A stretch of DNA of 64,000 bases from Neckera pumila (lineage: Eukaryota > Streptophyta > Bryopsida > Hypnales > Neckeraceae). The notes under the pieces were generated by a model that searched no databases, was not told the origin of the DNA, and worked only from the letters and a program-made list of their open reading frames with translations. The stretch is from NCBI GenBank assembly GCA_963969595.1, contig OZ018418.1:191001-255000 (forward strand), in the 5' to 3' direction. Each line of letters starts with the position of its first letter. Positions within the stretch are counted from its first letter, which is position 1. This document shows, in pieces, positions 33,185-44,262 of the stretch. The position numbers and the translations under genes were made by a program.

Positions 33185-33506
33185 GGAGATGACATTGATT
33201 CAGATTTCGAGTGAAATATGTTGGACTATTGTAGGCACTCTCTCACAATACGGTCCAATGATTGTAATTAGCTGCCATGTAATATAGAATGTGGCAAGCG
33301 TAGTAATGTGATGATGGTAAGTATTATGGAGTCATTTTTGAGTTTTGAAGAAAACACAATACATCACAATATGTACGTAGATTAGTAGATTAGTAGATTA
33401 GTGTATTTAGCACTATTATCGCAAACTATTGATGTATAATTTGTGGAGTTTTTGATAATGAATATTGCATTGGATTGCTTTCTATTCTTTTGCCATGTCA
33501 ATGTCA

Positions 33507-33509
33507 ATG
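33507..33509. other. target-site duplication, left (ATG)
   Basis: ATG directly before the first base of the CACTA element is repeated directly after its last base at 52619-52621. Three base pairs is the standard CACTA duplication length. Confidence 0.8.
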
Positions 33510-33526
33510 CACTAGAAGAAAACTGT
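33510..33526 (+). repeat. left terminal inverted repeat of the CACTA element
   Basis: CACTAGAAGAAAACTGT, a classic CACTA terminus. The next 150 bp carries GTGACGTGAAAACATG and GCGTGACGTCACTGG words resembling those inside the right end. Confidence 0.9.
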
Positions 33527-33769
33527 AATTTTGGTGACATAAAAAGAAACATGAAATGTTTCACCTGGACTGTCACCGGTGCTATCGGCAAGAATCCGTT
33601 TTTTTGGGTGACGTGAAAACATGCTAAAATTTTTTTGAATGTCACCGAAAACATGACAAATTTTGCGTGACGTCACTGGAAATCAGGGTGTGGGAGCACG
33701 CAATGTCATCATTTAGAAATTCGGATTAGTTTAGGATCAATTCTGTAAATATTTTCGAAATTTTGTAGT

Positions 33770-34165
33770 AGTGGGACCGTGAACCGGAACTTTTAGTAGA
33801 AACTAGGTAGCCGGAAAGTTCCGGCTCACAAAAACTTGTAGAAGGAGTAAGAGACGGACTTTTACCGGATCCGGAAACCGGAAGGAGATCCGGATTCTGG
33901 CAAACCTACAAACTAGGGGTCCGGCTTATGGAAACTAGGGATCCGTTTGAAAAAGGCGGCGCATTAAATGACCGAACCAACGGGTGTTGGTCACTGGCCG
34001 GGTACTTAAGCGGATTATCTTCTCATTCTTCTCCCTCTTTCTTCCGCTTGAGGAGGTGTGTGCTTGCAGGTTTGGAGCGCGTTTTCTCTTAGAAGAGTGA
34101 AAGAGTGATGAGTTAGGCCGGATAGGGAGAGAAGGAAAGGAGGGTGCCGATTGCACCGGATTAGA
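33770..34165 (+). promoter_or_regulatory. CCGGA-word region and TATA-like site upstream of the nested gene
   Basis: GAACCGGAACTTT, AGCCGGAAAGTTCCGGCTC, ACCGGATCCGGAAACCGG and similar words run from 33780 to 33960. GGTACTTAAG at 34001-34010 is a TATA-like site identical to the one upstream of gene B and about 165 bp from the ATG. A CT-rich leader follows. Confidence 0.5.
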
Positions 34166-34170
34166 GTTCA

Positions 34171-36229
34171 ATGGCGGAAACGTCAATGCAGGGACAGCAG
34201 ACAGTTCTGTCTGTCAAACTCTTATACCCGATCATTCCATCTGATCCTGGTGAACGTTTAGAGTTAGAGGAAGATCTGTCCACACTAGAGTGTATAGGGT
34301 TCATCCGGAAACCCTGGACGGTGAAGAGCGAGGACTTTCTTTGGGAGTTAGTTTTTGGGGCGCCGAACCAGTTCGAGCCAACGCCAAGGGGGCGGTTATC
34401 GTCCTGGACGGAAGGGATGTGGGCGGAAACTTACGGGTTGACGCAGTCCGGATCCGGAAGCGCAACCCGGAAGCGCAACCCGGACGGATAAGTTTCATGA
34501 AAGAAAGTTCAAAAAGCCACCGCACCACAAGGAGGGTTTCTCCGTTAGTGACTGTATCAATGAGCGTCATAGGAGGTTACTGAATTTCCTGATTCCCATA
34601 GTATATCCAGAAAAACCAACGAGAGTTACGGTCACAGTCGCGAATACAATTTTCGGAGCACTGGAAGGTCGGGTCGTGAATTGGGCAGGCCTAATTCACC
34701 AGAAGGTCAAAAAGATGGTGATGGCGGTCGAGAAGGCCTAGCAGAGTCCAGTCAGTACGTACTTGTTCCATCTGTATCATTATTATGATTACATGACCCC
34801 GCCGGAACAAGTTGCGTATGAGACTAGAATGCAAATCCTGAAATACGGATTCACGGAGGAGTTGAAGTCGACGGGAGAAGCGACCGAAGAAGAAGAAGAA
34901 GAAGAGGAGCATCCGGAACCAAAGCCGCTGGAGAAGAAGAAGCGGCATAAGTTAACCAATCCAGACTCACGAAGAGCGAGTATGGACGTGCCGGAACTGA
35001 ATCCGGCCCTGACCCAGCCGTCGCCGGAGTATACCGATGTCTTTGACTTCTATGATGCCGGAGCCCAGAGGATGGCACAGTGCCGGAAGATGCACGCTGA
35101 GATGGCAGGGGTGATCACGGGCGTCGCCAGCAAATTAAATGTTGAGACGGATCAGATCTTCAACGAAATCCGGAAGAGACCTGATCCGGCACTACTCCAA
35201 GAAAAGGACAAGGAGATCGCATTGTTGAAGGCGGAACGGGATAACTACAAGAACAAGTTTTACTGGACGGAGGGACAGTCGATCTCAGCCTAGAAGAAAG
35301 AGACGGATGCCCTGAAGCTCGTCCGGGATTTGAAGGGGTTGGTTGAACAACCGGAACATTTGATCATCCGGTCCACGCTCTTCACGAAGAAACTAGATAC
35401 CGACGGCATCGTCACCGGATCTCGAGTGTTGCAAGTCTTGGTTGATTACGAGGCCAAGATGAAGACCGTTTTGGACGAGATGCGGCAGTTGCTGAGACCT
35501 CTGGATGTGGCCAAGGACGAGTTTGGGCCACTTCCGGATATCTTCATGGAATCGCCGGTCAAGTACGGAGCCGGAACTTCCGGAACAATAGAAGACCCAG
35601 GCTTGAAGTCTCTCTTCAAGCTGCCCCAGGTACCTTCCTCAGGTCAATTCCAGAAGTGGGGAATAGTGAGTACTTTTAGTCCTTCCTCACAGTCTCCGGC
35701 GGGATCCGGAAAGACAGGGCAGAGATTGCCAATCCGGAGGGACCTCTTAGAAGGTATGGGAACGATAAATCCGGCAAGGGAGCATCCGAAGAAATTCCCC
35801 CACATGGCGGAACCATCACCAGCACGGGGGACACAGTTGATCAATTTGGGAGATCCGGCTCCAGAGGCGAGACCGGAACTCAAGTCGGAAACCCGGAAGA
35901 ACACAAAGACGGAAATAGTGGAGGTCGAATTCTCGGATCCAGAAGAAGAGCTGGAGATGGTAGAACCTGGGAAGCAACTCAAACTCCGGAAGTCGGAGAA
36001 GCGGAAGCCGGAAGGTAAGAAGCCAGCGAAGCAAGAGATCGAAGACTCTAAATCCGGTGAGTTTGAATCCGCTACTAAGTCTGAGGAGGATACGGATGAA
36101 GAGGAGACGTCTCCTGCGACCCGGCAGAATCCGCCTCGAGCTGCCAAGATGACGCCAGTCAAGGGTTCCGGTAAATCGACAACCAAGCAGGGAGCCGGTA
36201 GTTCAAAGAAGTCTCGGATGACCAAGTAG
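34171..36229 (+). pseudogene. nested-segment gene, gag-like or transposon-associated protein of unknown class
   Basis: The ATG at 34171 opens MAETSMQGQQTVLSVKLLYP in frame 1. Frameshifts near 34380 and 34490 move through frame 3 (KGAVIVLDGRDVGGNLRVD) to frame 2, which then runs to TAG at 36227-36229. Notable parts are FSVSDCINERHRRLLNFLIP and VANTIFGALEG (34530-34680), a Glu run followed by Lys/Arg, and AEMAGVITGVASKLNVETDQ. A long charged C-terminus is rich in Pro, Glu, Lys and Ser and ends KKSRMTK. TAG interrupts frame 2 at 34739-34741 and 35291-35293. The NERHRR...NTIFGAL region reminds me of proteins annotated as putative plant transposon or gag-like in repeat-rich plants, but I cannot assign a Pfam family with confidence. 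No reverse transcriptase or integrase is present. Confidence 0.4.
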
Positions 36230-37326
36230 TTCAAAGGGGATTACTTGTGGAGGTGGACTAGAATTTAGTTAGTTAGATCCGGAACCGGAATCCTAGCGTG
36301 GGCCCGGGTTCCGGAAGTTTAGGGATAAGGACTTTCCCGGTTAATTGGGATTTCCTTGGTGTGTGTGTGAGGTTGCCCTGGTTTTTGGGTTGCCCTTTGT
36401 TGTTTTTAGGGTGTTGACTTTGGTTTTGTTTTGGGTTTTTAAGGGCGGGCAAGTTAGTTGCCCCTCATTCCCTCCTAGTTGATATTCATTTGTATTTCAT
36501 TCCCTTTTCGAAATCTAAGCCCTCGGGTATGCAGTTTGGCTTTATCAGTGTATCCGGATTGCGTGGACTTGTGGTCTGGGTGTTGGAAGGAAAGGACGGG
36601 TGAGGAGGAATCCGGATTTAGGAGAATAAGGTCTAAGTCGAGAGTGTGCTATTGTAATGTTGTTGGATTGTTGACTTAGGAGCTGCGCATTGTGTCTTTA
36701 AATTACTACTAGAGTAGTCCGGATCTGAGTAGCGGGGAAGCGAGTCCGGTTGTCAAGTCGTGCAGAGGTAAGCGCCCGCCCAAGGAAGTTCCCACCTGTT
36801 CGGAAGATCTGCCAACCTTAGAATTCATTCAACCTCTAGAAAGATCACACCCCCTTACACTTGACTCTGAGATTTGTCGTTGTAGTTAGGGAGAGTGAAG
36901 TATTCCTGAGTGACCTGCTTTCTGGATTTACCATTCGGTTTAGCTGTGAGGATCCGGATCTTCTCGTCTCGCTACAACCCTTTGAGTACTTGGGTGTTTT
37001 TATTTGTGTTTGTTAGAATTGTAGGAGAACAACGAGTGGTGAGTCCCTACCCCTCTACAAGACCAATAGTGGACCCTTTGATGGTAAACAGAGGTATAGA
37101 AAATCGGATTGGAAACAGAGACGTAAACCAGATTCCGGATAGTTTATGATCCGGATTGTGAAGGAAGCCGGAAAAAGAGTAAGTAAGTGGGAAGAAAAGA
37201 AAGATAGAAAAGCCGGATAGCTAGAACATACTACATAGAATTCGGAAATTCCCTGGGACGATATTTCGTGTTATCTTGGCACATTTCCGTGTTAAGGATA
37301 CTTACGCCTAGATTGCACATACGACA
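36230..37326. other. non-coding CCGGA-word region downstream of the nested gene
   Basis: GGATCCGG, TCCGGATT and GGAACCGGAATCC words continue to about 37250. Short frames (36479-36679, 36910-37149) show no protein-like features. It may be the 3' UTR and terminal region of the nested element. Confidence 0.4.
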
Positions 37327-37930
37327 CAGGGGCTCCAAAGTGTGTCAGAGTGCCATGTGAAGGGATCGAAGGTGCCAACTCACCTTTTGGGGGGGCAGGT
37401 TCTGCCCTTTTTGATAATTTTTGGGCCTACCCCTTTCTGCCCTGGGCAGTGACGTGGACCCCTCAAAATTCTGACGTGGCAGATGAAAAAATCTGACTCT
37501 GGCATGTCTACGTCAGATGCCATGTGGGTCGGGTTCCAAAAATTTCAGATGACACATTATGTTTTCAGTGACGTCGTCAGCAACAACGACATGTTCTGGA
37601 CGACATCATCAGTAACGTCATGTTGTCATGCAGGAGTGCTTCTGGAAGTTCAATGAAGACAGGCTGTGTGTATTGAACATCATTGTCACGTTTTAGACGA
37701 TATCCACAGTGACATGTTATTGAACGTAGCTTTCGATATTCCAGAAACCATGAACGTTGCCCACGACATTGAAAGCGACATGAAACATGACATGTTCTGG
37801 AGCGGAGCTCCCGGTTTTGTTGAGTTCGTGAATGTGGACCACGACATTGGATCCGACATGAAGGATAGCGACTGGAAGGAAATATAATGTTGGAGCCAAT
37901 GTCGTGACTGACATGGGTACAAAGCATGTA
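37327..37930. repeat. CACTA left subterminal region with GACGTC/GACAT words
   Basis: TGACGTGG, TGACGTCGTCAG, GACATGTTCTGG (twice) and CCACGACATTG (twice, as GCCCACGACATTG and GGACCACGACATTG) recur. A GGGGGGGCAGG...TGCCC...GGGCAGTG stretch at 37388-37452 resembles the GGGCAGC/CTGCCC blocks at the right end (51979-52350). These are likely binding sites for the element's own DNA-binding protein, by analogy with TNPA sites in En/Spm. Confidence 0.6.
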
Positions 37931-38289
37931 GTGTAGTGTTGGCAGCAAAGAAGTCATACGTTCACCTATCCATGAAGTGTGTTTATGTTTCACCAATTTG
38001 TGTAAGAACAAGAGAAATGCAAATACATACATCGCAGTTCGACTCTATATTAGGAGTTGAACATGTAATTTTTGCCTTTGTATGAACATTCAGTTCTATT
38101 ACATACATGCAAATTCCAAATGAATGTGCACAAGAATGACTTAACCAGGACCAACATGAAATTCAATGGAGACATTTTTCATTGAAACTACCTTGATATG
38201 AAAACATACATGTTATATGTCCTAAAAGAGGTAATACAGAGAGGCATGCCTTAGATAAAGTGCACTAGAATAGCACAAAGTTTGTCAGG
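37931..38289. other. non-coding
   Basis: AT-rich stretch between the left subterminal region and the 3' end of the TNPA-like gene. Nothing recognisable. Confidence 0.4.
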
Positions 38290-41200
38290 TGCCTTTCCTT
38301 TTAAACTTGCCTCAAGTGCTGTCGAAGTCGACATTGTGGAAGTAGTGGGTGAAGATCAGATAGTAACGACTCCCTGCCTCCCCCCATTTTACTCCTGCCC
38401 TTGCCATAGTCCCTTGCTTTCAAGCATGACATACAGACACGCTTGCATGAATAGCACAACAAACATGTCTGTTCTCCTGGATGTCGCTCGCAATAGCATG
38501 ATGTCATTAGAGACATGGAAGGCAACATCAGCACAGAAGGAAATCACTTTTTCGGAGCTGGTGACCTCCTCCCACTGGATGCCTGCATCAATCCACTGCC
38601 GTGTAAAGCATGAGTAAAAATTTAATTAATGGCATGTTTCATGCACCCAATAAAGGCAAGAAGTCTTTGTTTCCAATCGCTTGCACAAATACCACATGCA
38701 GCAACGGATGGCTAAGTAGTCAATGGAGTCACAGACATTGGCACTCACCTTAGAGGCAGCATGGACAGGTTTTGTAACATTGGATGCCTTTGCTGCTGCT
38801 TTTGTCACGTTTGTCTTTGGTGGTGGCTTCACCACCTTCTCGGTATTTGGGGAAGTTGTCTTCGTCCCTCGACGAGGTCTGCTTAAAGAATCAATAGGTG
38901 CTTCAGCGTCCTTCTGCAAAACAGAAAGAAAAACAATGTTGTCACGGATTCCATGACATAGAACGCTCCTGAGCTTGTTAACTGTAACATGAGAAACAAC
39001 ATCACGCATGACATGGATGTTGTCTTCTGACGTCTTCAGCAATGTCTTAGACAACAATGAGTTAGCATGATGGAAATTGCAGGTTCTAGAAAGAGTGGGT
39101 AAAGGCAATGAAAGGAACGGCCACACTTCAACACATGTATTACCTTCTGGGGATTAGAGTTCTGGCCTTCAGAGGCATCACCTTCAATCGTGGGCAAAAT
39201 TGCACTAACAACGGGCAATTTGTATGCATTGTCTTGTTCTTCTTCGACTTCTTCCTGGACGCTGGGCACAGCATCTGCAGACTTCGTGGCCTCCACTCCC
39301 ACTCCTTCTGAGTGGATGTCTGCCGCATGATCAATCTCCATAGTTTCTTCGGCTGCACCTGCAACGTCTCCGGAGACGTCTCCCTCTATAGGGATTGCGT
39401 CAGCGACGACGTCGCCTATGACCGAGGGTGCAATGTGAGCTGCAGGGGCAGATGCGGTCACCATTGCAATAGGGAATTCGTTCTGCAACGTCAGCACCAG
39501 TGGCGGTCCTTCTGACATCGGCGGTCCTAATCCCACAACTTCAGCAGATGAAGAAGGCTCCATTCGATCCTGCAATGATTCAAGACCATTACCTTTTTTG
39601 CCATGAAGGGCCTCCTTCAGCATGTCCTTAATTTCCACCTGCAAGGATGAAGGCGGCCTATGGACATTTTGACCTCCGTCATGCGTGTATGCAAGTCTTC
39701 AACCTCAAAAACGTAATTTGAACGGCCTTTCTTCTTCTCCTCACTAATTCTCTTCAGCTCCTGAGCCACTTCTGCATCAATTTCCGGGTCAAACGGAGGT
39801 CGACCTTTCAACATGGCCTACATTACCACATTTAAGTTAGTAATATACAACCAAGAAAAAGAATGCCACCAGCAACCTTTATAAAGGTACATAGAAATTG
39901 CCCACAGCATATTCATCATGCTTAGGCACATTCAACGAAAGAAGAAGACGAAAGAAGCGAACTGCCTTTCAGCACATATGAGTTCAGCTCACTTGTCGTC
40001 AAAGATGTGAGAAAGCACATGTGACGTCTTGGACGACGTCTTCTGAAGCACAAGACGTCTTAGACGATGTCTTCCATGACCTTAAAAAATAATGGGACAA
40101 CAGAATTACACATTCAGGGGAAGCAACAGAAGGCAATGGTTGGATTGCTAGAGAGGTTTTCGGGCACTCACCAAGCGGGACACCACCTACCTCTCTACGG
40201 CCCTCAATTGCGTTGATCCGATTCCTTTACTCTTTGAGATTGTACGCATGTGTGCTGACTTTGCCTTTGCCTCTTTGGTAGCCCGATAAGCTTTAAGCCC
40301 CTTCCAGTATGTTTCATTGTAATCCGCCGGCTTCGATTCGTCATTGTCAATCATTTTTGACAACTTATGGTGCAGTGTGATGAGTGACTTTGTAATGATG
40401 GGACCCAAATAACGTTCACTCACGCGCGTAGAGTGGCCACAAGTCTCCCAATCTGCAAAATGGTGTTAAACTCTCATTGTGGTATGGAATTCACCTTAAG
40501 ACTATTGTTTGCATTCCCTTGAAGAGTACAAACACAGACACAGCACGCTCACTAGAAAGGAAGAGACATCAGGGGAGAAAAATAAACGTTCGCTTCTCTT
40601 TAACAATGTCCTCCTCATTATTACGTTACATTGATGTCATGATTGACGTCACATACAACATCCACTATGACGTCCGTGACAACAGGACAAGCATCCCAGG
40701 CAACATCATCATCCATGAATAGAAAACATGTGCGCAACAAGTATGGAACATTCTACTGAGAATGAAAGGCATGGAGGGAAAACCTGTGTACAATCTTTTG
40801 AAGAGGGCCTTCCTCATATGCTGGTCCTGTCCTCCCCAACCCTTCGTAGGGTCTAGGGACTTCGCATACTTGACCACATCCTTCGTCAACGCATCTCGCA
40901 TTAGTCCATGCGGCTCCCCATTTGCATCTAGCTCGATGGGTTTCTTCATAGTGTTGGTGGTGTTTACTTGCTTCTTGCTCTCAGTATGCACTGCTTCAAT
41001 AGCAGCATCCGTGTCACCACCTGAGTCTTCCCCGGTAGAGTGTGTCTCATACCCTCTACTGCAATTAACCGTTTCTCAAATGTTAGTAATCACTTCAATT
41101 TTGAGAGAATGCTACATTTATTGTCAAGTCCATGTTCACGTCATATTAACTTTTACGTTCAAGTTCTTGGCACTTGCAAAACAAATATTCTCTCTCTCTC

Positions 41201-42523
41201 ACATTCAGTTCCAAATAGAGAGGACATTCCAAGAAGTTAACATTCATAATAAACAGTGCACTACGGGGCTCCGAAGAACGTCGTCTTCGACATCCAATTG
41301 AACATGTCATACGTTTACAATGACGTCATCTTTGACACTGATCCAAACAAGACACACGTTGGAAGCTTCCTTGTTGGATACGGGTATTGTAATCCACAAA
41401 TTGTATGGACAGGACCGCCCACACAAACATATATTTCAGTAAGACCAGAGCAAAGCTAAAATACCCTAAGACCTGCACATCTATTGCTGGATATGTGTGT
41501 CAGTACATGAATGAAGACTAGATGACATCACTAGCTAGCCTAAACCGCAACAGAAGACTTTGATGAGGTTTCACATCATGTCTCCTAGAACGAGACGTTG
41601 AGACGTATCACGCTCAAGGACGTCCTCGGCAACACCAGAGGAACACATGATCAGCCAAAAATTTGCGAAAAAAAAAAGGGGTGAAACACTTACCTACACG
41701 AGTGCCACCTCAGGCGCAGATCAAAACTACAATACCCTAAGACCTGCACATCTGTTGCTGGATATGCGTATCAGTACATGAAAGACGAGGTGAAGATGTC
41801 ACTGTCGACATCGGCCACAAAAGAGGAGTTCGATCACGTTCCACATGATTTCGCCTGGAACGGGATGTCGGGACGTAACACACTTTCAAAGATGTCATCG
41901 GCAACACCAGAGGAACACATGATCAGCAAAAAGATTGCGGGAAAAAAAAGGGGTCAAACACTTACCTACACGACTACTCCCTCATGAGCAGACCAAATCT
42001 AAAATATCCTAAGACCTGCACATTTGTAATTGGCTATGTTTGTCAGTACATGAAAGAAGACGTGAGGACGTCACTATCTACATCGGCCACAAACGTGCCC
42101 CACTTCGATCACGTTATACATGATGTCGTCTGCAACGTGAAGTCGGACGTAACACACTTTCCAGAATGTCATCGGCAACACCGGAGGAACACATGATCTG
42201 CCAAAAATTTCCAAAAACATAGAGGGGTCAAACACATACCTCCACGACTGTTCCCTCAAGGCACCGCTGTCGTCCTCTTCTTCTGTTGGGTCTTCCGCAA
42301 GGTCTTCCCAATCCTCGTCTCCTTCGTCCTTGCTCACCTCCACAACTATCGTCGTCTTCTTCGCAATTGGCCCCCTTCTTTGAGCCACCCTCCTTGAACT
42401 CGTGTCTTCTCTTCCCTTGGAGCGGCACTCGCTTTCTAGGCGCATCCTCCGACTTGGTCCTGCATCCTCCTCCAACGTGGGTGTCGAGAATGACCTCTTC
42501 TTTGACAGGTTCAGTCTTGGCAT
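38290..42523 (-). pseudogene. TNPA-like second gene of the CACTA element (Transposase_24-type)
   Basis: In En/Spm elements this second protein binds subterminal repeats and helps transposition. The probable start is the ATG at 42521-42523 (MPRLNLSKKRSF), followed by a basic region and an acidic one (DEGDEDWEDLAEDPTEEEDD), ending at a clear GT donor near 42235 (read AG|GTATGT). A later exon (40991-40830) has IELDANGEPHGLMRDAL and KALFKRLYTGF, which matches the 'N-x-x-G-x-P-x-G' start of Transposase_24 proteins. The next exon (40423-40190) has YNETYWKGLKAYRATKEAKA and KSAHMRTISKSKG, the usual end of that domain. Exons at 39814-39620 and 39644-39150 give GRPPFDPEIDAEVAQELKR and an acidic stretch. 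38920-38700 is Pro/Lys/Thr-rich, and about 38600-38390 is the last reading. Exon joins are inferred; some frames may be intact. Confidence 0.6.
41445..42260. repeat. 273-bp tandem repeat, three copies
   Basis: Three copies share ACCTGCACAT(C/T)TGT or TCTATTGCTGGATAT, GTCAGTACATGAA and GCAACACC(A/G)GAGGAACACA. TACCTACACGA or TACCTCCACGA falls at 41691, 41963 and 42237, spacings of 272 and 274 bp. Each carries, on the minus strand, a GT(A/G)AGT/GTATGT splice-donor-like site in the place where exon 1 of the TNPA-like gene ends. Confidence 0.8.
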
Positions 42524-42576
42524 TGCTGCGCCTCGAAACTGAACTACGAACTGAGCGTCTTGCACACAGCATGTTT

Positions 42577-42587
42577 CCCCCCCCCCC
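42577..42587. repeat. poly-C tract
   Basis: Eleven C residues immediately upstream of the TNPA-like start codon (on the minus strand a G11 run). Confidence 0.9.
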
Positions 42588-43266
42588 GATCACCTACAAG
42601 ATTTATCGTGTAACTTTGCAATTGGAAATTTGTACCAAATTCAGAGCGAAATACACATTGACGATGAAAGAACTTTGTGGGTGATTGGAATTTCAAGGCT
42701 ACGGACTGCCTTGGCCAGGCGCACACTACCACAAGGCTACAGCAATAGAATTGACAACTTCTACAATTGAAATTGGCGCGATTACAGGTTCCAAAGTCAG
42801 ACAGTGATTTGGACGCCGTGAGGCAAGATTCCCTCATCGCTTATAAAGTCAATGACACGGAGAGACATGGAGAAACAAGGAGAAACGCGACCAAAAACGC
42901 AGTGCCGAAGAGGGAGAACGGCGACTGGTCATTCATGACGGGGTAGGTGCAGCCTATACCCGCGGCACCTACCCCCCTATACCTGTGGACAGGGCCTTCG
43001 ACGGTGCGCGGCATTCACGGCAGACCCCTGCTCCCTACTCTGATTTTGAAGTTGGAAATGCACTCCCTCCCCACCGATTCTAAAGTCCGTGCAACATGTC
43101 TCCCCGCTGCGCCTCGAAAATTGAAGCCAGTAATTCTAAACAAACTCTACGTGATCCTGATCGGAAGGGTTGATGTAGGACTCCGGAGCAGCAATAATTG
43201 GCGCCCCTGCCTCGGTTTTTGTAGCAGCCTCCGGCCGTGTCGCGGATCTCCCTCCTTGGACTCTGC

Positions 43267-43440
43267 TCACTTTTTCTTCATCGCACTCTTGGGAGGGGAG
43301 CGCCGTGAAGTAGTAGGCGCAAGATTCTGCAGAACCCCAGCTGCTTCCTCATCAACCGCATTCACTTCCGTGGCTTCTCTCATCAACTCTGCAAAACGAA
43401 CAACCCTAGTACGATTTGGTGAAGTGCAAGTGGATGCCAT
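43267..43440 (-). CDS. small ORF upstream of the TNPA-like gene, unknown
   Basis: An ATG at 43440 opens MASTCTSPNRTRVVRFAEL, then EVNAVDEEAAGVLQNL, a basic Ser/Arg/Lys stretch and a TGA at 43267, 57 codons. GC content and codon-like texture are better than chance would suggest, and it sits between the two divergent CACTA genes. It could be a first exon of an alternative TNPA-like transcript or a decayed captured exon. I do not recognise it. Confidence 0.25.
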   Translation of the reverse strand: MASTCTSPNRTRVVRFAELMREATEVNAVDEEAAGVLQNLAPTTSRRSPPKSAMKKK

Positions 43441-43452
43441 TTTGCTCAGCAA

Positions 43453-44262
43453 ACTAGTGGAAGCACTGATAAAGAGCAGGTGTGTAGGAATTTCTATTCA
43501 TAAACCCTAACCTTGCAACTCTCCTGTAATGGGAAGCGCTGTTGTTGCACTCATTCTTGGAAGACACGTGGTTTTTTCCAATGATTCTAGTACGGGTGCA
43601 CGTTTGATTTAACATTGTGGGAGACGTTGCCATAAACACAAACATGTTGCTAAGAATGTCACGTTCGCGTATTAGTTTGATGCAGTCTGTGCAGTAATTT
43701 AACAAAGGAAAGGGAGATCGACGTCGAGAACAACATGAAGACACAAGTACTGACGTTTACACACACGTATAGGCAATATGGTAATATCGAAACGAATTCC
43801 TAACACAGTCATACCCTCTGAATTGCTAAGCAAACATCCGCAACACAGAAGCAACAAGTCAGGTTTCGGGTTCTTCTGAGGAGGTCTTTGGTGCGATTAC
43901 TTCTTCACAGAGTCTAGGCAGCTATTCTGATTACTGATTGCACATTATGACAGACCGCTGTTCTTGAAGACATTCAGTTTGACGTCGTCAGTGACAGAAG
44001 TTACGTCTTCGGGGTTGTCGTCAATGACGTCTCCGAAGACGTCACTACTGACGTATCTACGTAAATTGGACTAGTACGCAGTATCCTCGTAGAGCAGAAG
44101 GGTGACACAAATTTCTATGATAACATTGCCTCCGGAAAATGCTAACGGAATGTTGAATTGGGATGCCAGTGCCCCATAACGGTCAATTCCTATACATTCT
44201 CATTCACTTTGTGTATAGCCTCGCTTAACAGAAAATCATCGTAGCTTCTAACAAGTTTCAGG
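43453..44262. promoter_or_regulatory. divergent intergenic region of the CACTA element with GACGTC cluster
   Basis: No coding frame. At 43978-44062 a dense cluster reads TTTGACGTCGTCAGTGAC, ACGTCTTCGG, AATGACGTCTCCGAAGACG and TCACTACTGACGTATC. Lying between the TNPA-like gene (minus) and TNP2 (plus), it is a good candidate for a shared regulatory region bound by the element's own protein. Confidence 0.45.

Larger units (their letters stand above)
33689..37326 (+). mobile_element. probable nested CCGGA-word segment inside the CACTA element
   Basis: Between 33783 and about 37250 the DNA is rich in CCGGAA, ATCCGGAT and CGGAACCGGAA and lacks the GACGTC words that occur on either side, so it looks like an insertion. 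One candidate boundary pair is a 5-bp direct repeat CAGGG at 33684-33688 and 37327-37331, enclosing a segment that begins TG and ends CA. I find no repeated terminal sequence (LTR) and no clear long inverted repeat, so the class is unknown. The gene inside is described separately. Confidence 0.4.

Noticed and set aside
35644..36234. 196-codon minus-strand ORF
   Set aside because: Antisense of the charged Pro/Glu/Lys region of the nested gene; Ser-rich composition results from the CCGGA/TCCGG words.
33689..37326. LTR retrotransposon
   Set aside because: TG...CA ends with a CAGGG repeat were considered, but no sequence near the left border is repeated near the right border and no reverse transcriptase or integrase is present.
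38282..38617. Plus-strand 111-codon ORF
   Set aside because: It lies opposite the presumed last exon of the TNPA-like gene and shows no features of its own.
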